Of a DNA stretch of 37,344 bases, positions 16,475-25,144 are shown one piece after another. The number at the start of each line of letters is the position of its first letter. Positions within the stretch are counted from its first letter, which is position 1. Source of the stretch: Campylobacter showae CC57C (GTDB lineage: Bacteria > Campylobacterota > Campylobacteria > Campylobacterales > Campylobacteraceae). Position numbers and translations under genes: made by a program. Below the pieces are notes generated by a model. That model saw only the letters and a list, made by a program, of their open reading frames with translations, ran no database searches and had not been told where the DNA came from. The DNA is taken from assembly GCF_000344295.2 (NCBI RefSeq), contig NZ_AOTD01000003.1:1-37344 (forward strand). The letters run 5' to 3'.

Positions 16475-17568
16475 CTTTTTCTCCTTTTAAAATTTGATCT
16501 TTTTATCCATAAATAAATGCCCGAAACGCTAAGCGCTAACGGTGCCAAGCCGCATAAAAACCAGAAAAACTTAGTCGCGGCGTTATAGTCGCCGTAGTGA
16601 GCTCGCCTAAACGTCGATAAAAATTTATCCGTTTTGCTTGCTAGCTCGATATCTTTTACATCGATTAAATTTGCGCTATTTTTATCGTAAGAAACGGTGC
16701 TTGAGTACTGGCTATGAAGGAAACCTTGACTCGGTTTTTGCCCGTAAAGCGTGATATTTGCGCCATCATAAAACGGAAAACTAACGTAATGCGTCTCAAA
16801 TCCGGGCATATCCGAGGCCGCTCTTTGCACGAGAGTGTCGATAGAGATATTTTTATCGTAAATTTGCGGACCGATTACGAATTTAGAATTATCAAAGGGC
16901 GGCATAAACATAAACCTAAGCTCCCACCAAGCCCCGCTAAGCGCGACTGCAAAGATAACAGGCGTAGAAAAAACGCCGATAAATTTGTGCGAATCGCTCA
17001 TAAAAACCACCATTCTCGCAAACCGAAGACGCAGCAAATTCGCCCAAAAGTTCCGGTAAACGATAAAGCCGCTGATCGAAACAATAAAAGCAAAAATCGC
17101 CGTCAGACCAAGCAAAATTTGACCGCTTTTTTCAAGAAGCAAATTTTCGTGAAGCTCGGTTATAACGCCGATAAATCCGCTATCGTGCGGCACGAGGTCA
17201 CTTTTTATCTCTCCGCTAAAAGCGTCCAGATACACGCACGCCCACTCTTTTTCACCCACTCCGTGCTTTAACAGCCAAATTTTGTCCGTTTTTTTGGGGT
17301 CTACGTCGATATTCCAGCCTACGATCTCGTGATGCGGATACTCTTTTTCTATTTTTTCTCTTAGCTCGTCAAATTTTAATCTACTTTTTTGCTCGTTTTC
17401 ATCGCTATTTTTTGCAACGTATATGGCGCCTGGCATTAATAAATTATTTATCTCGTCTTTATAAACCAAAACCGAGCCTGTAAAACAAGCGACGACTAAA
17501 GGAATGCAAAATATCAGCGAAGCGTAAGTGTGAATCTTGTACATAATCTTTTTGTCAAGTATTTTCAC
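16471..17568 (-). CDS. PepSY-associated membrane protein, likely siderophore-iron reductase (FoxB/PiuB-like)
   Basis: This 365-residue protein has about four membrane helices: a first one near residues 14-35, a pair near 150-175 and 195-215, and a last one near 330-355. Periplasmic PepSY-like segments lie between them. Conserved His residues are seen at or near helix ends (Lys-Ile-His-Thr-Tyr, Glu-Leu-His-Glu-Asn, Ser-His-Lys-Phe, Ala-His-Tyr-Gly). This layout fits the PepSY_TM family, where FoxB reduces ferric siderophores in the periplasm. It is coupled to the receptor gene. I keep the GTG at 17568, preceded by AAAAGGG 12 bases upstream; an ATG at 17544 is an alternative. A putative Fur site and -10 box lie upstream. 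The substrate is not determinable. Confidence 0.8.
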   Translation of the reverse strand: MKILDKKIMYKIHTYASLIFCIPLVVACFTGSVLVYKDEINNLLMPGAIYVAKNSDENEQKSRLKFDELREKIEKEYPHHEIVGWNIDVDPKKTDKIWLLKHGVGEKEWACVYLDAFSGEIKSDLVPHDSGFIGVITELHENLLLEKSGQILLGLTAIFAFIVSISGFIVYRNFWANLLRLRFARMVVFMSDSHKFIGVFSTPVIFAVALSGAWWELRFMFMPPFDNSKFVIGPQIYDKNISIDTLVQRAASDMPGFETHYVSFPFYDGANITLYGQKPSQGFLHSQYSSTVSYDKNSANLIDVKDIELASKTDKFLSTFRRAHYGDYNAATKFFWFLCGLAPLALSVSGIYLWIKRSNFKRRKR

Positions 17569-17611
17569 GTTAAAAATTTGCCCTTTTAAAATTTACTTTA
17601 AATCGGCGCGG

Positions 17612-17617
17612 ATTCTA
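17612..17617 (-). promoter_or_regulatory. Candidate -10 box of the PepSY-receptor operon
   Basis: TAGAAT is on the minus strand, 43 bases upstream of the GTG start. Its expected -35 region overlaps the putative Fur site. Confidence 0.35.
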
Positions 17618-17631
17618 GCATTTTAAAAATT

Positions 17632-17653
17632 AATAATTTCTAAAACCATTATC
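17632..17653 (-). promoter_or_regulatory. Candidate Fur-binding site
   Basis: Read on the minus strand this begins GATAATGG and ends AATTATTA, resembling the GATAATGATAATCATTATC Fur consensus at both ends but weak in the middle. It lies just upstream of the iron-uptake operon and over the predicted -35. Iron repression is expected for such genes. The match is partial. Confidence 0.4.
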
Positions 17654-17659
17654 AAAAAT

Positions 17660-17975
17660 ATGGCTAGCAATTAGTAGGAAAAAATACTTTGCGATAAAAT
17701 TTTATCAAGCAAATTTAACCGGTAAATTTGATCGTCCGTCAGACAAACAAAGCGCCGAATTTCGCTCGTAAAATTATGCCAATTAAAAGCTCGGCAAAAT
17801 CGGCCGAGTAAAGTTGGCGAAGAAGGTTAAATTAGGCCGTAGGCAAAAGCGATTTTGACGCTTTAAATTTGAGTAAATTTTAAAAATCCAAAAACCAAGC
17901 AAAATCAGCCTAGGCGCAATTTGGCTGAGCCGTTAAATTTAAGCGCGAATTTGACTCAGGCCCAGCCGAAAGCAA
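17660..17975. other. Intergenic stretch between cmeF end and the iron operon
   Basis: No gene with a start, a binding site and a recognisable product is present. The stretch holds several AAATTT words, a GC-rich hairpin (17790-17808) and, at its right edge, a 14-base palindrome (17976-17989). Confidence 0.55.
17781..17808 (-). terminator. Candidate intrinsic terminator for cmeDEF
   Basis: On the minus strand CTCGGC pairs with GCCGAG around a 7-base loop and is followed by CTTTTAATT. It is about 180 bases after the cmeF stop. The stem is short but GC-rich with a T-rich tail. Confidence 0.45.
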
Positions 17976-17989
17976 GCTCAAATTTGAGC
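17976..17989. repeat. Perfect 14-base AAATTT-centred palindrome
   Basis: GCTCAAATTTGAGC is a perfect palindrome one base from the cmeF stop. It contains the full TCAAATTTGA core of the word that recurs through the window. As RNA it would be a stem with no proper loop, so a DNA-level role such as protein binding is as likely as termination. Confidence 0.6.
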
Positions 17990-17990
17990 C

Positions 17991-20900
17991 CTAGATTTCA
18001 TCTCTTTTGTAAATTTTACTCACAAATTTATCTATCTTATACACCGCGCCAAAGAGCGCAGGCACTACTAGCAGCGTTAGTAGCGTCGAGCTAATAAGCC
18101 CTGAAATGATCGAGATCGCCATCGGGGAGTTGCCCTCGTATCCGGCACCTCTGCTAAGCGCAAGCGGCAGCATCGCAAATATCATCGCAAAAGTAGTCAT
18201 CAGTATCGCTCGCAGTCTTTTAACTCCCGCGCGCACGATGGCTTCGTTTAGCGGCGTACCCTCGTTTGCGTATCGGTTGGCAAAATCCACGACCAAAATC
18301 GCGTTTTTACCAACCATGCCAAAAAGCAAGATCGCGCCGACCATGACGAACAGGCTAAAGGAGTTACCGCTAAGATACAGCCCGACCGCCACGCCGCCAA
18401 AGGCAAGTGGCATCGAGATCATGATGATGAGCGGCAAAATAAAACTCTCGTAAAGAGCGGCTAGGATCATATAGATGAGCACGACGCTAAGGCTGATCGT
18501 AAAGACGAAGGCCGCATTCGTGTCGTTCATCATCTCGATAAAGCCCGTCATCACGTAGTCGTAGCCCTTAGGCAAAATTTTACCGATATTTTCGTCGATA
18601 CCTTTTTGCACGGCGCCCAGCGGGACGTTATCGACGTTTGCCACAATCCTGATCTGGCGCTGTTTGTTAAAGCGGTTTATCACGGAAAAGGTCTTATTCG
18701 TCTTAAACTCCGCCACCGCGCTTAGGCTTATACTCTCGCCGTGGGCGTTTTTGATCTTTAGTTTTTGCAGTGCCTGCGCGTCCTTGCGGTACTCGTCGTC
18801 AAATCTCAGTATCATATCGTACTGCGCGTCGCCATTATCAAAGCTACCAAGCCTATTTTGCCCAAAGGACGCATATATCACCTGCGCGACCGCGCTAGGA
18901 TCGACGCTTAGACGCTTGGCTTTGTCTTTATTTACGCTGATTTGCAACTCGTTTATCTTATCCTCGTTATCGCTGCCAACATCCGTCATGCCCTCTATCG
19001 CGCGCACCATGGCGATGGCTTTTGGCAGGATTTCGTCTAGCTTTTCTAGGCTATCGCCCGTGATCGTTAGCTGTACAGGCTCACTGTCGCTGCCCGTATC
19101 GACGTATGGTATCTGCAGAACCTTGACCGAGAGATCGTCAAATTTAAGCTTTTTTCTATACTCGTCCATTATCTGCGTTTGGCGCTCTTTTCGCGACTCA
19201 AAGCCCTTTAAGCGGACGTAAATTTTAGCCTTATACGCGTCCTTTGAGTCTGTGTAACCAGCGATCATATACGAGTACTCGACGCGCGGATCGCTATCTA
19301 CCTCGCGCACGACCTCGCTAGCTCTAGCGCTCATAGCCTCGACCGAGATACCTGGGCTTGCTTTTAAAAATATCTCAAACTGCCCCTCGTCCTCGACGGG
19401 CAAAAAGTCCATACCAACCTTGCCAGCCAGGCTCATACAAAGAGCCAGTACGCCAAAAGTAAGGATAACAAACACGGTTTTAAACCTCAAAATAAGCTTC
19501 AAAAGTCGCTCGTAACCGCTCTCAAGCGCCTCAAATATAGGCTCAGTCACGCGGTAAAATTTACTCTCGCCCTCGCTCAAAAACCTTGCCGCCAGGCTAG
19601 GTATCAGCATAATGCAAACCAAAAACGACACCACGATACCGCCGCTCACGCTCATGCCAAAGGAGTTAAAATACTGCCCGACGATGCCCTCCATAAAGGC
19701 AATCGGCACAAACACGCAAAGCAGCACCGCGCTAATGCTAAGCACGCTAAAGGCGATCTCGCGCACGCCCTCAAAGCTCGCTTTTAGCGGATTGCTCTCG
19801 CCTTCTTGCATCTTTTTGGAGATATTTTCTACGACCACGATCGCATCGTCGATAAATATACCGATACCAAGCGTGAGAGCCAGCAGCGTGAGGCGGTTTA
19901 GATCAAAGCCCAAAACGTCGATGATAAAAAACGTCCCCACGATACTAGCAGGTATCGCGAGCGCGGCGATGATAGTCGCGCTAAAGCTTCGCAAAAAGAA
20001 AAAGACGATGACGACCGTGAGCGCGACGCCTAGCATCATGTCAAATTTGACCTGATTTATGTGCTTTAGGATACTCTCGCTCTTTTCATAAACCCACTCT
20101 ACTTCGTAGTTCTCGCCTAGTCTTACCGCTAGATCGTCCGTTTTAGCTTTGAGCGCGTCTATCGTCTCAATCGTGTTTGCGCCGCTTACTTTTATAGCGT
20201 CAAGCAGCACTCCGCGCTTGCCGTTATACATCGCAACGGCGTCGGTATCGTGATGAGATAGCTCTATGCGCGCGACGTCTTTTAAAAATACGTCCTTTTG
20301 CAGACGGATATCCTCCAGCTCCTGCACGCTTTTGGCGTCGAATTCGCTCTTTAAAAATATCTCAAACTCGCTGTTTTCGAGCTTCCCTAAAGGTGCTTTT
20401 AAATTTTGTGATTTGATTATATTTATGACCGAGGCCGCGGTTAGGGCGTATTTATCGAGTTTAAACGGATCAAGGTAAATTTTAATCTCAGGCTCCAAAA
20501 AGCCCTTGTCATCGACCTTACCAACGCCTTTTACGCGCTGTAAAAACGGTTTTGCTTCGTCTTTTACCGTTTGCATGAGCGCGGTTAAATTTTCATCCTT
20601 GCGGCTAACGAAAAAGCTCGCCACCTTGCCGCTGTCGCTGTTGATTTTCTCTATCTCGGGCTGGACGTCCAGCTTTGCCTTTGCGACCTTGTCGCGCACG
20701 TCGTTTGCGGCGACGTCGATGTTTTTCTTGAGATTAAACTCGATCAAAACGATGCTGAGGTTGTTAAACGTATACGACCTGATCTTTTTGATACCGTCTA
20801 TCGTAGAGACCTCGTCCTCGATCTTTTTAGTGACCCTGCTCTCGATGAGGCTCATGTCGCCGGGAGCATAGGTCGTGATCTTAATCAGCGGGATGACGAC

Positions 20901-21011
20901 CTCGGGAAAGAGATTTACCGGCATCCTAAGAAGCGACATCGCCCCGAAAAATACGAGCGCGACGAAAAACATCAGCGTCGTAATCGGACGATTTATGGCT
21001 AGTTTATACAT
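17991..21011 (-). CDS. cmeF: CmeF-type RND efflux transporter
   Basis: This 1006-residue inner-membrane drug/proton antiporter of the AcrB (HAE-1) type is about the size of C. jejuni CmeF. The N-terminal helix begins near residue 9 and is followed by the porter domain. Membrane helices 2-6 span about 325-470, a second porter domain follows, and helices 8-12 lie in about 840-990. The proton-relay Asp pair is in Gly-Ile-Phe-Ile-Asp-Asp-Ala-Ile-Val (D388, D389). The Pro-rich motif near Met-Pro-Val-Asn-Leu-Phe-Pro-Glu is also typical. Its start overlaps the end of cmeE by 8 bases. CmeDEF in C. jejuni exports antimicrobials and supports envelope homeostasis. The order cmeD-cmeE-cmeF supports this call over other RND pumps. 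Confidence 0.88.
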   Translation of the reverse strand: MYKLAINRPITTLMFFVALVFFGAMSLLRMPVNLFPEVVIPLIKITTYAPGDMSLIESRVTKKIEDEVSTIDGIKKIRSYTFNNLSIVLIEFNLKKNIDVAANDVRDKVAKAKLDVQPEIEKINSDSGKVASFFVSRKDENLTALMQTVKDEAKPFLQRVKGVGKVDDKGFLEPEIKIYLDPFKLDKYALTAASVINIIKSQNLKAPLGKLENSEFEIFLKSEFDAKSVQELEDIRLQKDVFLKDVARIELSHHDTDAVAMYNGKRGVLLDAIKVSGANTIETIDALKAKTDDLAVRLGENYEVEWVYEKSESILKHINQVKFDMMLGVALTVVIVFFFLRSFSATIIAALAIPASIVGTFFIIDVLGFDLNRLTLLALTLGIGIFIDDAIVVVENISKKMQEGESNPLKASFEGVREIAFSVLSISAVLLCVFVPIAFMEGIVGQYFNSFGMSVSGGIVVSFLVCIMLIPSLAARFLSEGESKFYRVTEPIFEALESGYERLLKLILRFKTVFVILTFGVLALCMSLAGKVGMDFLPVEDEGQFEIFLKASPGISVEAMSARASEVVREVDSDPRVEYSYMIAGYTDSKDAYKAKIYVRLKGFESRKERQTQIMDEYRKKLKFDDLSVKVLQIPYVDTGSDSEPVQLTITGDSLEKLDEILPKAIAMVRAIEGMTDVGSDNEDKINELQISVNKDKAKRLSVDPSAVAQVIYASFGQNRLGSFDNGDAQYDMILRFDDEYRKDAQALQKLKIKNAHGESISLSAVAEFKTNKTFSVINRFNKQRQIRIVANVDNVPLGAVQKGIDENIGKILPKGYDYVMTGFIEMMNDTNAAFVFTISLSVVLIYMILAALYESFILPLIIMISMPLAFGGVAVGLYLSGNSFSLFVMVGAILLFGMVGKNAILVVDFANRYANEGTPLNEAIVRAGVKRLRAILMTTFAMIFAMLPLALSRGAGYEGNSPMAISIISGLISSTLLTLLVVPALFGAVYKIDKFVSKIYKRDEI

Positions 21012-22167
21012 TTTGCGCCTTCGCCAAAACTGCCTTTTGCGTCAAATTTACCCGTCCGCCCTGCCCTGCATAAAGCGTTTGGCGATTAGCGGCGAGCAAA
21101 ATTTGCGCCCCGTCAAATTCGGGATTTAAATTTACGCCGCCTTGTTTATACGACAAATTTGACACGCCCATCAAATTTGCATTTTTCGCAGCGGCGTCAA
21201 ATTTAACGTTGCGCGCCGAATTTGAGCTCAAATTTACCTCGCTTTTCGTTTGCGATGTTAAATTTAAAAACCGCGCCGCGCCGAAACTAGTTTTTTCTGC
21301 ATCAAATTTCGCACCCGCAAGTCCGCCGTTTTTAAAGCCGTCAATTTTAAGCCCAAATGTTTTATTTGCGTCCTCTTTTTTAGGCTCGGCGGCCTTTTTA
21401 TCGCTCGTTGCGTCCCCGTCCTGCGCGCTAGAGACGATATATCCCTCGCCAAAAAGCCCAGGCGTCAAATTTCGCGCCTGCACTTCGGCGTAAATTTTGC
21501 CGTTTTTCGTGTCGATAGTCGGGTAGATGAGGCTGATTTTACCGTGCCTCTCCTCGCTTTGGCCGTCTAGTTTATAGATAAATTCGCTACCGATTTTTAC
21601 GCGGTCTTTAAATTTTTCATCAAAGCTAAGCTTAAGCTTGACGTCTGGATACGAAAATATAGACATCAGCTTTTGTGCTACGCCGCCCACGCCCTCGCCG
21701 ACCTCGATGCTCTTGCCAGATATCGTCCCGTCAAAAGGCGCGAGTAGCCGCGTGTCTTCGAGCCGCTTTTGCGCCAAATTTAGCGCCAACCGTGCTCTGT
21801 TTTCGGCTAGCGCGGCGTTTTTAAAATCAAATTCCGCATTTTCAAAAGCCTGCTTCGAGCTCACGCTTTGAACGAGCTTAAATTTATCCAGCACGCTTTT
21901 TGCGTGAGCTTTTGCCGTCTGCGCGCTCTCTAGGTCGTTTTGTGCGAGCTTTACGGCTAGCTTTTCGCTCTCGTTTTCAAGCTCTAGCAGCACGTCGCCA
22001 CGCTTTACCGCGGAACCTATTTCTACGTTTACGCTCTTTACGATACCGACGGCCTTTAGCGCGAGCTGCGCATCTTTTGCCGCTGCGACGTCAAAGCTCG
22101 CGTAAATTTTATCCTGTGCACAAAGCGCAACCGCCGCGCTCAGTAAAAAAAGTAAAATTTTATTCAT
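21004..22167 (-). CDS. cmeE: CmeE-type periplasmic adaptor with an unusual repeat-encoded tail
   Basis: This 387-residue membrane-fusion protein connects CmeF to the outer-membrane channel. The first part (about 1-245) is a complete adaptor: a signal peptide, a lipoyl-like half (Val-Glu-Ile-Gly-Ser-Ala-Val-Lys-Arg-Gly-Asp-Val-Leu), a helical hairpin (about 75-135), the second lipoyl half (Ala-Pro-Phe-Asp-Gly-Thr-Ile-Ser-Gly), and a barrel ending near Pro-Gly-Leu-Phe-Gly-Glu-Gly-Tyr-Ile. C. jejuni CmeE is, as I recall, near that length. The remaining 140 or so residues are low-complexity (Asn-Leu, Lys-Phe-Asp, Ser, Ala). They are encoded by DNA with nine AAATTT words in about 270 bases (21041-21310). 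The tail is in frame and keeps the coupling overlap with cmeF. Four-base overlap with cmeD. Confidence 0.85.
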   Translation of the reverse strand: MNKILLFLLSAAVALCAQDKIYASFDVAAAKDAQLALKAVGIVKSVNVEIGSAVKRGDVLLELENESEKLAVKLAQNDLESAQTAKAHAKSVLDKFKLVQSVSSKQAFENAEFDFKNAALAENRARLALNLAQKRLEDTRLLAPFDGTISGKSIEVGEGVGGVAQKLMSIFSYPDVKLKLSFDEKFKDRVKIGSEFIYKLDGQSEERHGKISLIYPTIDTKNGKIYAEVQARNLTPGLFGEGYIVSSAQDGDATSDKKAAEPKKEDANKTFGLKIDGFKNGGLAGAKFDAEKTSFGAARFLNLTSQTKSEVNLSSNSARNVKFDAAAKNANLMGVSNLSYKQGGVNLNPEFDGAQILLAANRQTLYAGQGGRVNLTQKAVLAKAQNV

Positions 22168-23483
22168 TTGCGCTCCGTTTTTTCGATATTTTCGGCGATC
22201 TTGCCGCCGCGTTCATACAGATACTCCGCCTTTTTGATCTCAAATTTACTCTTGCTTAGCTCCAGCGCGCTGCCTGCGCTAAAGCTCTGCGCGGTCGCGT
22301 TTAAAAACTCGACGTATCCAAGCAGCCCGGCTTCATACTTTTTACTAACGGCATTTAGCGAGGTTTGCGCCGAGTTTAGCGCGCTTTCGCCCGCAGCTAT
22401 CTTTTGTTTGAGCGTCTTTAGGTCGTTTTTGATATTTGCTAAATTTAGCTCGTTTTGCAAGCGCTTTTGATCCAGATTTAGCTTCGCTTGTAGCGCGCTT
22501 ATGCGTTTTATCTCGCGCCGCTTTTTGTTCGCGCCAAAATCAAACGCCTTCCAGCTAAAGCCCAAAATCAGCTCGTTGGTATTTAAATTTGGCTTAAAAA
22601 AGTCGTCAAAATACGGCTCCAGCACGCTTCTATACTGCGCCGGTAGCAAATTTCTATCGTAGTGAGTGCGCATAAAGGTGTAGGTATTTTTGATGAAAAT
22701 TTGCGGGTTCGTCTCGGACGCGGTTATCTTTTCATCCTCCAAGGCCGCAGCGAAATTTAGCCTAAGCGCCTCAAGCTCTGGCTTTGCGCTTTTTTGCGGC
22801 GCGGAGTTTTCATCGTCCAAAAAAGCGATCCTAGAGCCCGCCACAGGCTTTATATCTCTGCCCGTTAGCGCATAAATTTGATTTTTTATCTCGTTTTGAT
22901 TTTGCGTGATTTCGAGGCGTTCGGCTAGCGCCATGGCGTATCTAGCGTTTATAGCTTCATACTCGCTCTCGTCGCTAAGCCCCGCGCGGTAGTATTTTTC
23001 CAGCCTATTTAGAGCGTTTTTTAGGTAGTTTATCTCGCCTTCTTTTGCGGTCGCGAGCTCGCCCAGCGACAAAAAGCTAAAATAAAGCTTGGTCGCGTTA
23101 AATGCAAGCAGGTTTTGATAATCCTCGTTCTTTAAAATTTCAGCCGCGCTAAGGTGCGAAAGCGAGCTTAGCAGGGCTTCGCGCTTGCCACCGTCATAAA
23201 CCGCAAGCTCCAAAATCGCCCTTGCCGTGGCGGCTCTTTGCGGGCGCAGGACGTTTATATCGCCGCTTAAAAAGCTGTATCCACCGTCGATCGTGAGACT
23301 TGGCATATATGCACTTTTTACGGCATCTTTTTGCAGCTGAGCTTTTTGCGGTTCGTAGTTTGAAATTTGAGCTAAATTTGAGCTCTGCGCGGCCAAAATC
23401 AGCTCGTGTAAATTCCCTTCAAATTTAACCTCCGAACCGCCTAAAAAAACGCAAAAACTCAAAAATATATAAATTTTTTTCAT
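22164..23483 (-). CDS. cmeD: CmeD-type outer-membrane efflux channel (TolC family)
   Basis: This 439-residue protein begins with a signal peptide (Lys-Lys followed by a hydrophobic stretch to about residue 17). It then shows two TolC-type helical repeats with long Ala/Leu/Glu/Lys-rich coiled coils (about 90-210 and 300-430). Typical strand elements include Pro-Ser-Leu-Thr-Ile-Asp-Gly-Gly-Tyr and Leu-Gly-Phe-Ser-Trp-Lys-Ala-Phe-Asp-Phe-Gly. It should form the trimeric outer-membrane duct of the CmeDEF pump. It is the first gene of the operon; its end overlaps cmeE by ATGA. The length fits CmeD. Confidence 0.86.
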   Translation of the reverse strand: MKKIYIFLSFCVFLGGSEVKFEGNLHELILAAQSSNLAQISNYEPQKAQLQKDAVKSAYMPSLTIDGGYSFLSGDINVLRPQRAATARAILELAVYDGGKREALLSSLSHLSAAEILKNEDYQNLLAFNATKLYFSFLSLGELATAKEGEINYLKNALNRLEKYYRAGLSDESEYEAINARYAMALAERLEITQNQNEIKNQIYALTGRDIKPVAGSRIAFLDDENSAPQKSAKPELEALRLNFAAALEDEKITASETNPQIFIKNTYTFMRTHYDRNLLPAQYRSVLEPYFDDFFKPNLNTNELILGFSWKAFDFGANKKRREIKRISALQAKLNLDQKRLQNELNLANIKNDLKTLKQKIAAGESALNSAQTSLNAVSKKYEAGLLGYVEFLNATAQSFSAGSALELSKSKFEIKKAEYLYERGGKIAENIEKTERK

Positions 23484-23607
23484 CTAAACCCTTCCCTATT
23501 GGCCCTAGGCGGCGCGGGCTAAATTTGAGCTGATTTGCGCCGTCTGAAGTCTGGCGCCGTAAGTAAAATAAAATGAAAATTTAAGCGGCGCGCGGAGCTT
23601 TTTTAAG

Positions 23608-23613
23608 ATTATA
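23608..23613 (-). promoter_or_regulatory. Candidate -10 box for cmeDEF
   Basis: TATAAT is on the minus strand with a T-rich stretch (TTTTTTG) just upstream, as in Campylobacter sigma-70 promoters. It would give a leader of roughly 115 bases before cmeD. No operator palindrome is evident in that leader. Confidence 0.4.
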
Positions 23614-23625
23614 GCGACAAAAAAC

Positions 23626-24366
23626 CTAATGAAAGCTTTTAACGAGGTTCATGACGAGCAAATTCCACCCGTCGACGAGTACGAAAATAAGTAGCTTAAA
23701 CGGCAGTGAAATCATCGTCGGCGGCAGCATCATCATACCCATCGCCATAAGCACGGAGCTAACGACCATATCGATGACCAAAAACGGCAGATAGAGCAAA
23801 AACGCTATCTCAAATGCCGTTTTCATCTCGCTGATCATAAACGCGCTCATCACGACCGTGAGCGGGATATCGTCTAAACTTTGCGGATTTGGCATGTTTC
23901 TGATGCGTAAAAACAGCGCCAGATCCTTTTCGCGCGTATTTTTTATCATAAACTCGCGAAATGGCTTTACGCCGCGCTCAAAGGCCTCTTGATAGCCGAT
24001 TTGCTCGCTTAGATAGGGCTTCACACCCGCTTCATAGGCTTGCTTGCCCACAGGCTCCATGATAAAAAACGTAAGCACCATCGCAAGGCTAATAAGCACC
24101 GTAGATGGCGGCATCTGCTGCGTACCCATCGCCTGTCGCAAAAACGAAAAAACGATAATGAGCCGCAAAAAGCTCGTCATCATAAAAACGAGCGAAGGAG
24201 CGAGCGTAAGGACTGTGAGGACTAGTAGGACGTTTAGCGAGCTAACTAGCTGCATTGGCGTAGTGGGCGCGCTTAGGCTGAGATTTACGGTCGGGATCGT
24301 TACATTATCCTCGCCGATCGCGACCGCCGCAAATATAAAAAACAGCAAAAACGTCAGTTTTTTCAA
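23626..24366 (-). CDS. fliP: Flagellar export apparatus protein FliP
   Basis: This 246-residue core membrane component of the flagellar type III export gate has a cleavable signal peptide (about 1-18), as usual for FliP, and then four membrane segments. Family motifs include Met-Met-Thr-Ser-Phe-Leu-Arg-Leu-Ile-Ile-Val-Phe-Ser-Phe-Leu-Arg and Gly-Met-Met-Met-Leu-Pro-Pro. The latter is followed by Met-Ile-Ser-Leu-Pro-Phe-Lys-Leu. Its start is 2 bases after the motB stop, so motA-motB-fliP is one unit. In C. jejuni fliP also lies beside glmU, as far as I recall, supporting a chromosomal core location. Confidence 0.95.
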   Translation of the reverse strand: MKKLTFLLFFIFAAVAIGEDNVTIPTVNLSLSAPTTPMQLVSSLNVLLVLTVLTLAPSLVFMMTSFLRLIIVFSFLRQAMGTQQMPPSTVLISLAMVLTFFIMEPVGKQAYEAGVKPYLSEQIGYQEAFERGVKPFREFMIKNTREKDLALFLRIRNMPNPQSLDDIPLTVVMSAFMISEMKTAFEIAFLLYLPFLVIDMVVSSVLMAMGMMMLPPTMISLPFKLLIFVLVDGWNLLVMNLVKSFH

Positions 24367-24368
24367 AT

Positions 24369-25139
24369 TTACTCCTGCGCATCCAGTATGCTTTTTTGCG
24401 TTTTGGCTTTGTCGTCTAAATTTAACGAAACGAAGTGAATCTCAACCCTGCGGTTTTTCTCCCTACCCTGCTCGGTGAAATTCGTCGCAAATGGCTCAAA
24501 TTCGGCCTTTGCTGATGCGGTTAGCTTTTTAGGATCGACTCCGTCTTTGATGAGTTCGCTAACTACGCTGATGGCGCGAGCCGATGATAGCTGCCAGTTG
24601 TCTCTAAACTCAGCAGATCCGGGCTGCTCGCTGTCGGTGTGCCCGATCACGTTTGCTACGACGTCTGGCGGCAGCTTTGCTATCACCATCGCGATACGTT
24701 TTAAAAACAGCAACGCATCGTCGTTTTGCAGCTGGGCGCTATCTTTTGCAAAGAGTAAATTTGCCGGCAGCCTGATCACAAAGCCGCTCTCACTCTCCTC
24801 AAATGTAACCTCCGGCGAGCCGCTAGCGTGCAAAAGCTCATTAATAGAGCGCAGGGTTTGCTCGAAATTCGACTTTACGCCCGTGCGCTCTTTGTTTGAG
24901 GTGGCATGGTCGTCTTGGTTTTGCTCAGCACTGACGTCGGGTTTCGCGCCGCCCTCAAGCACGCCCAAAGCCCCACTTAGCGAGCCGATCGCGGCTTCTA
25001 GCTTCTTTGCGTCCATCGTACTCATAGAAAGAAGCAGTACGAAAAAGCAAAGCAACAGCGACATCAAGTCGCCAAACGCCGCGAGCCACTCGGGTAAGCA
25101 TTTGGGGCAGTCGCCCGGATCGATTAACTTTTTAGCCAT
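24369..25139 (-). CDS. motB: Flagellar stator protein MotB
   Basis: This 256-residue stator subunit anchors to peptidoglycan and carries the proton-accepting Asp. The single membrane helix spans about residues 20-42. The key Asp is D24 in Ala-Ala-Phe-Gly-Asp-Leu-Met-Ser-Leu. The plug/linker region is about 45-115. The OmpA-like peptidoglycan-binding domain (about 125-245) includes Val-Ile-Gly-His-Thr-Asp-Ser-Glu and Asn-Arg-Arg-Val-Glu-Ile. Two Cys (11 and 14) stand just before the helix. The gene begins 5 bases after motA. Confidence 0.95.
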   Translation of the reverse strand: MAKKLIDPGDCPKCLPEWLAAFGDLMSLLLCFFVLLLSMSTMDAKKLEAAIGSLSGALGVLEGGAKPDVSAEQNQDDHATSNKERTGVKSNFEQTLRSINELLHASGSPEVTFEESESGFVIRLPANLLFAKDSAQLQNDDALLFLKRIAMVIAKLPPDVVANVIGHTDSEQPGSAEFRDNWQLSSARAISVVSELIKDGVDPKKLTASAKAEFEPFATNFTEQGREKNRRVEIHFVSLNLDDKAKTQKSILDAQE

Positions 25140-25144
25140 TTTTT

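Noticed and set aside
16714-17271. 185-codon plus-strand ORF opposite the PepSY gene
   Set aside because: Lys/Arg-rich nonsense peptide, antisense to a gene with clear membrane topology.
18664-19221. 185-codon ORF antisense to cmeF
   Set aside because: Ser/Leu-rich mirror of the RND porter domain with no independent support.
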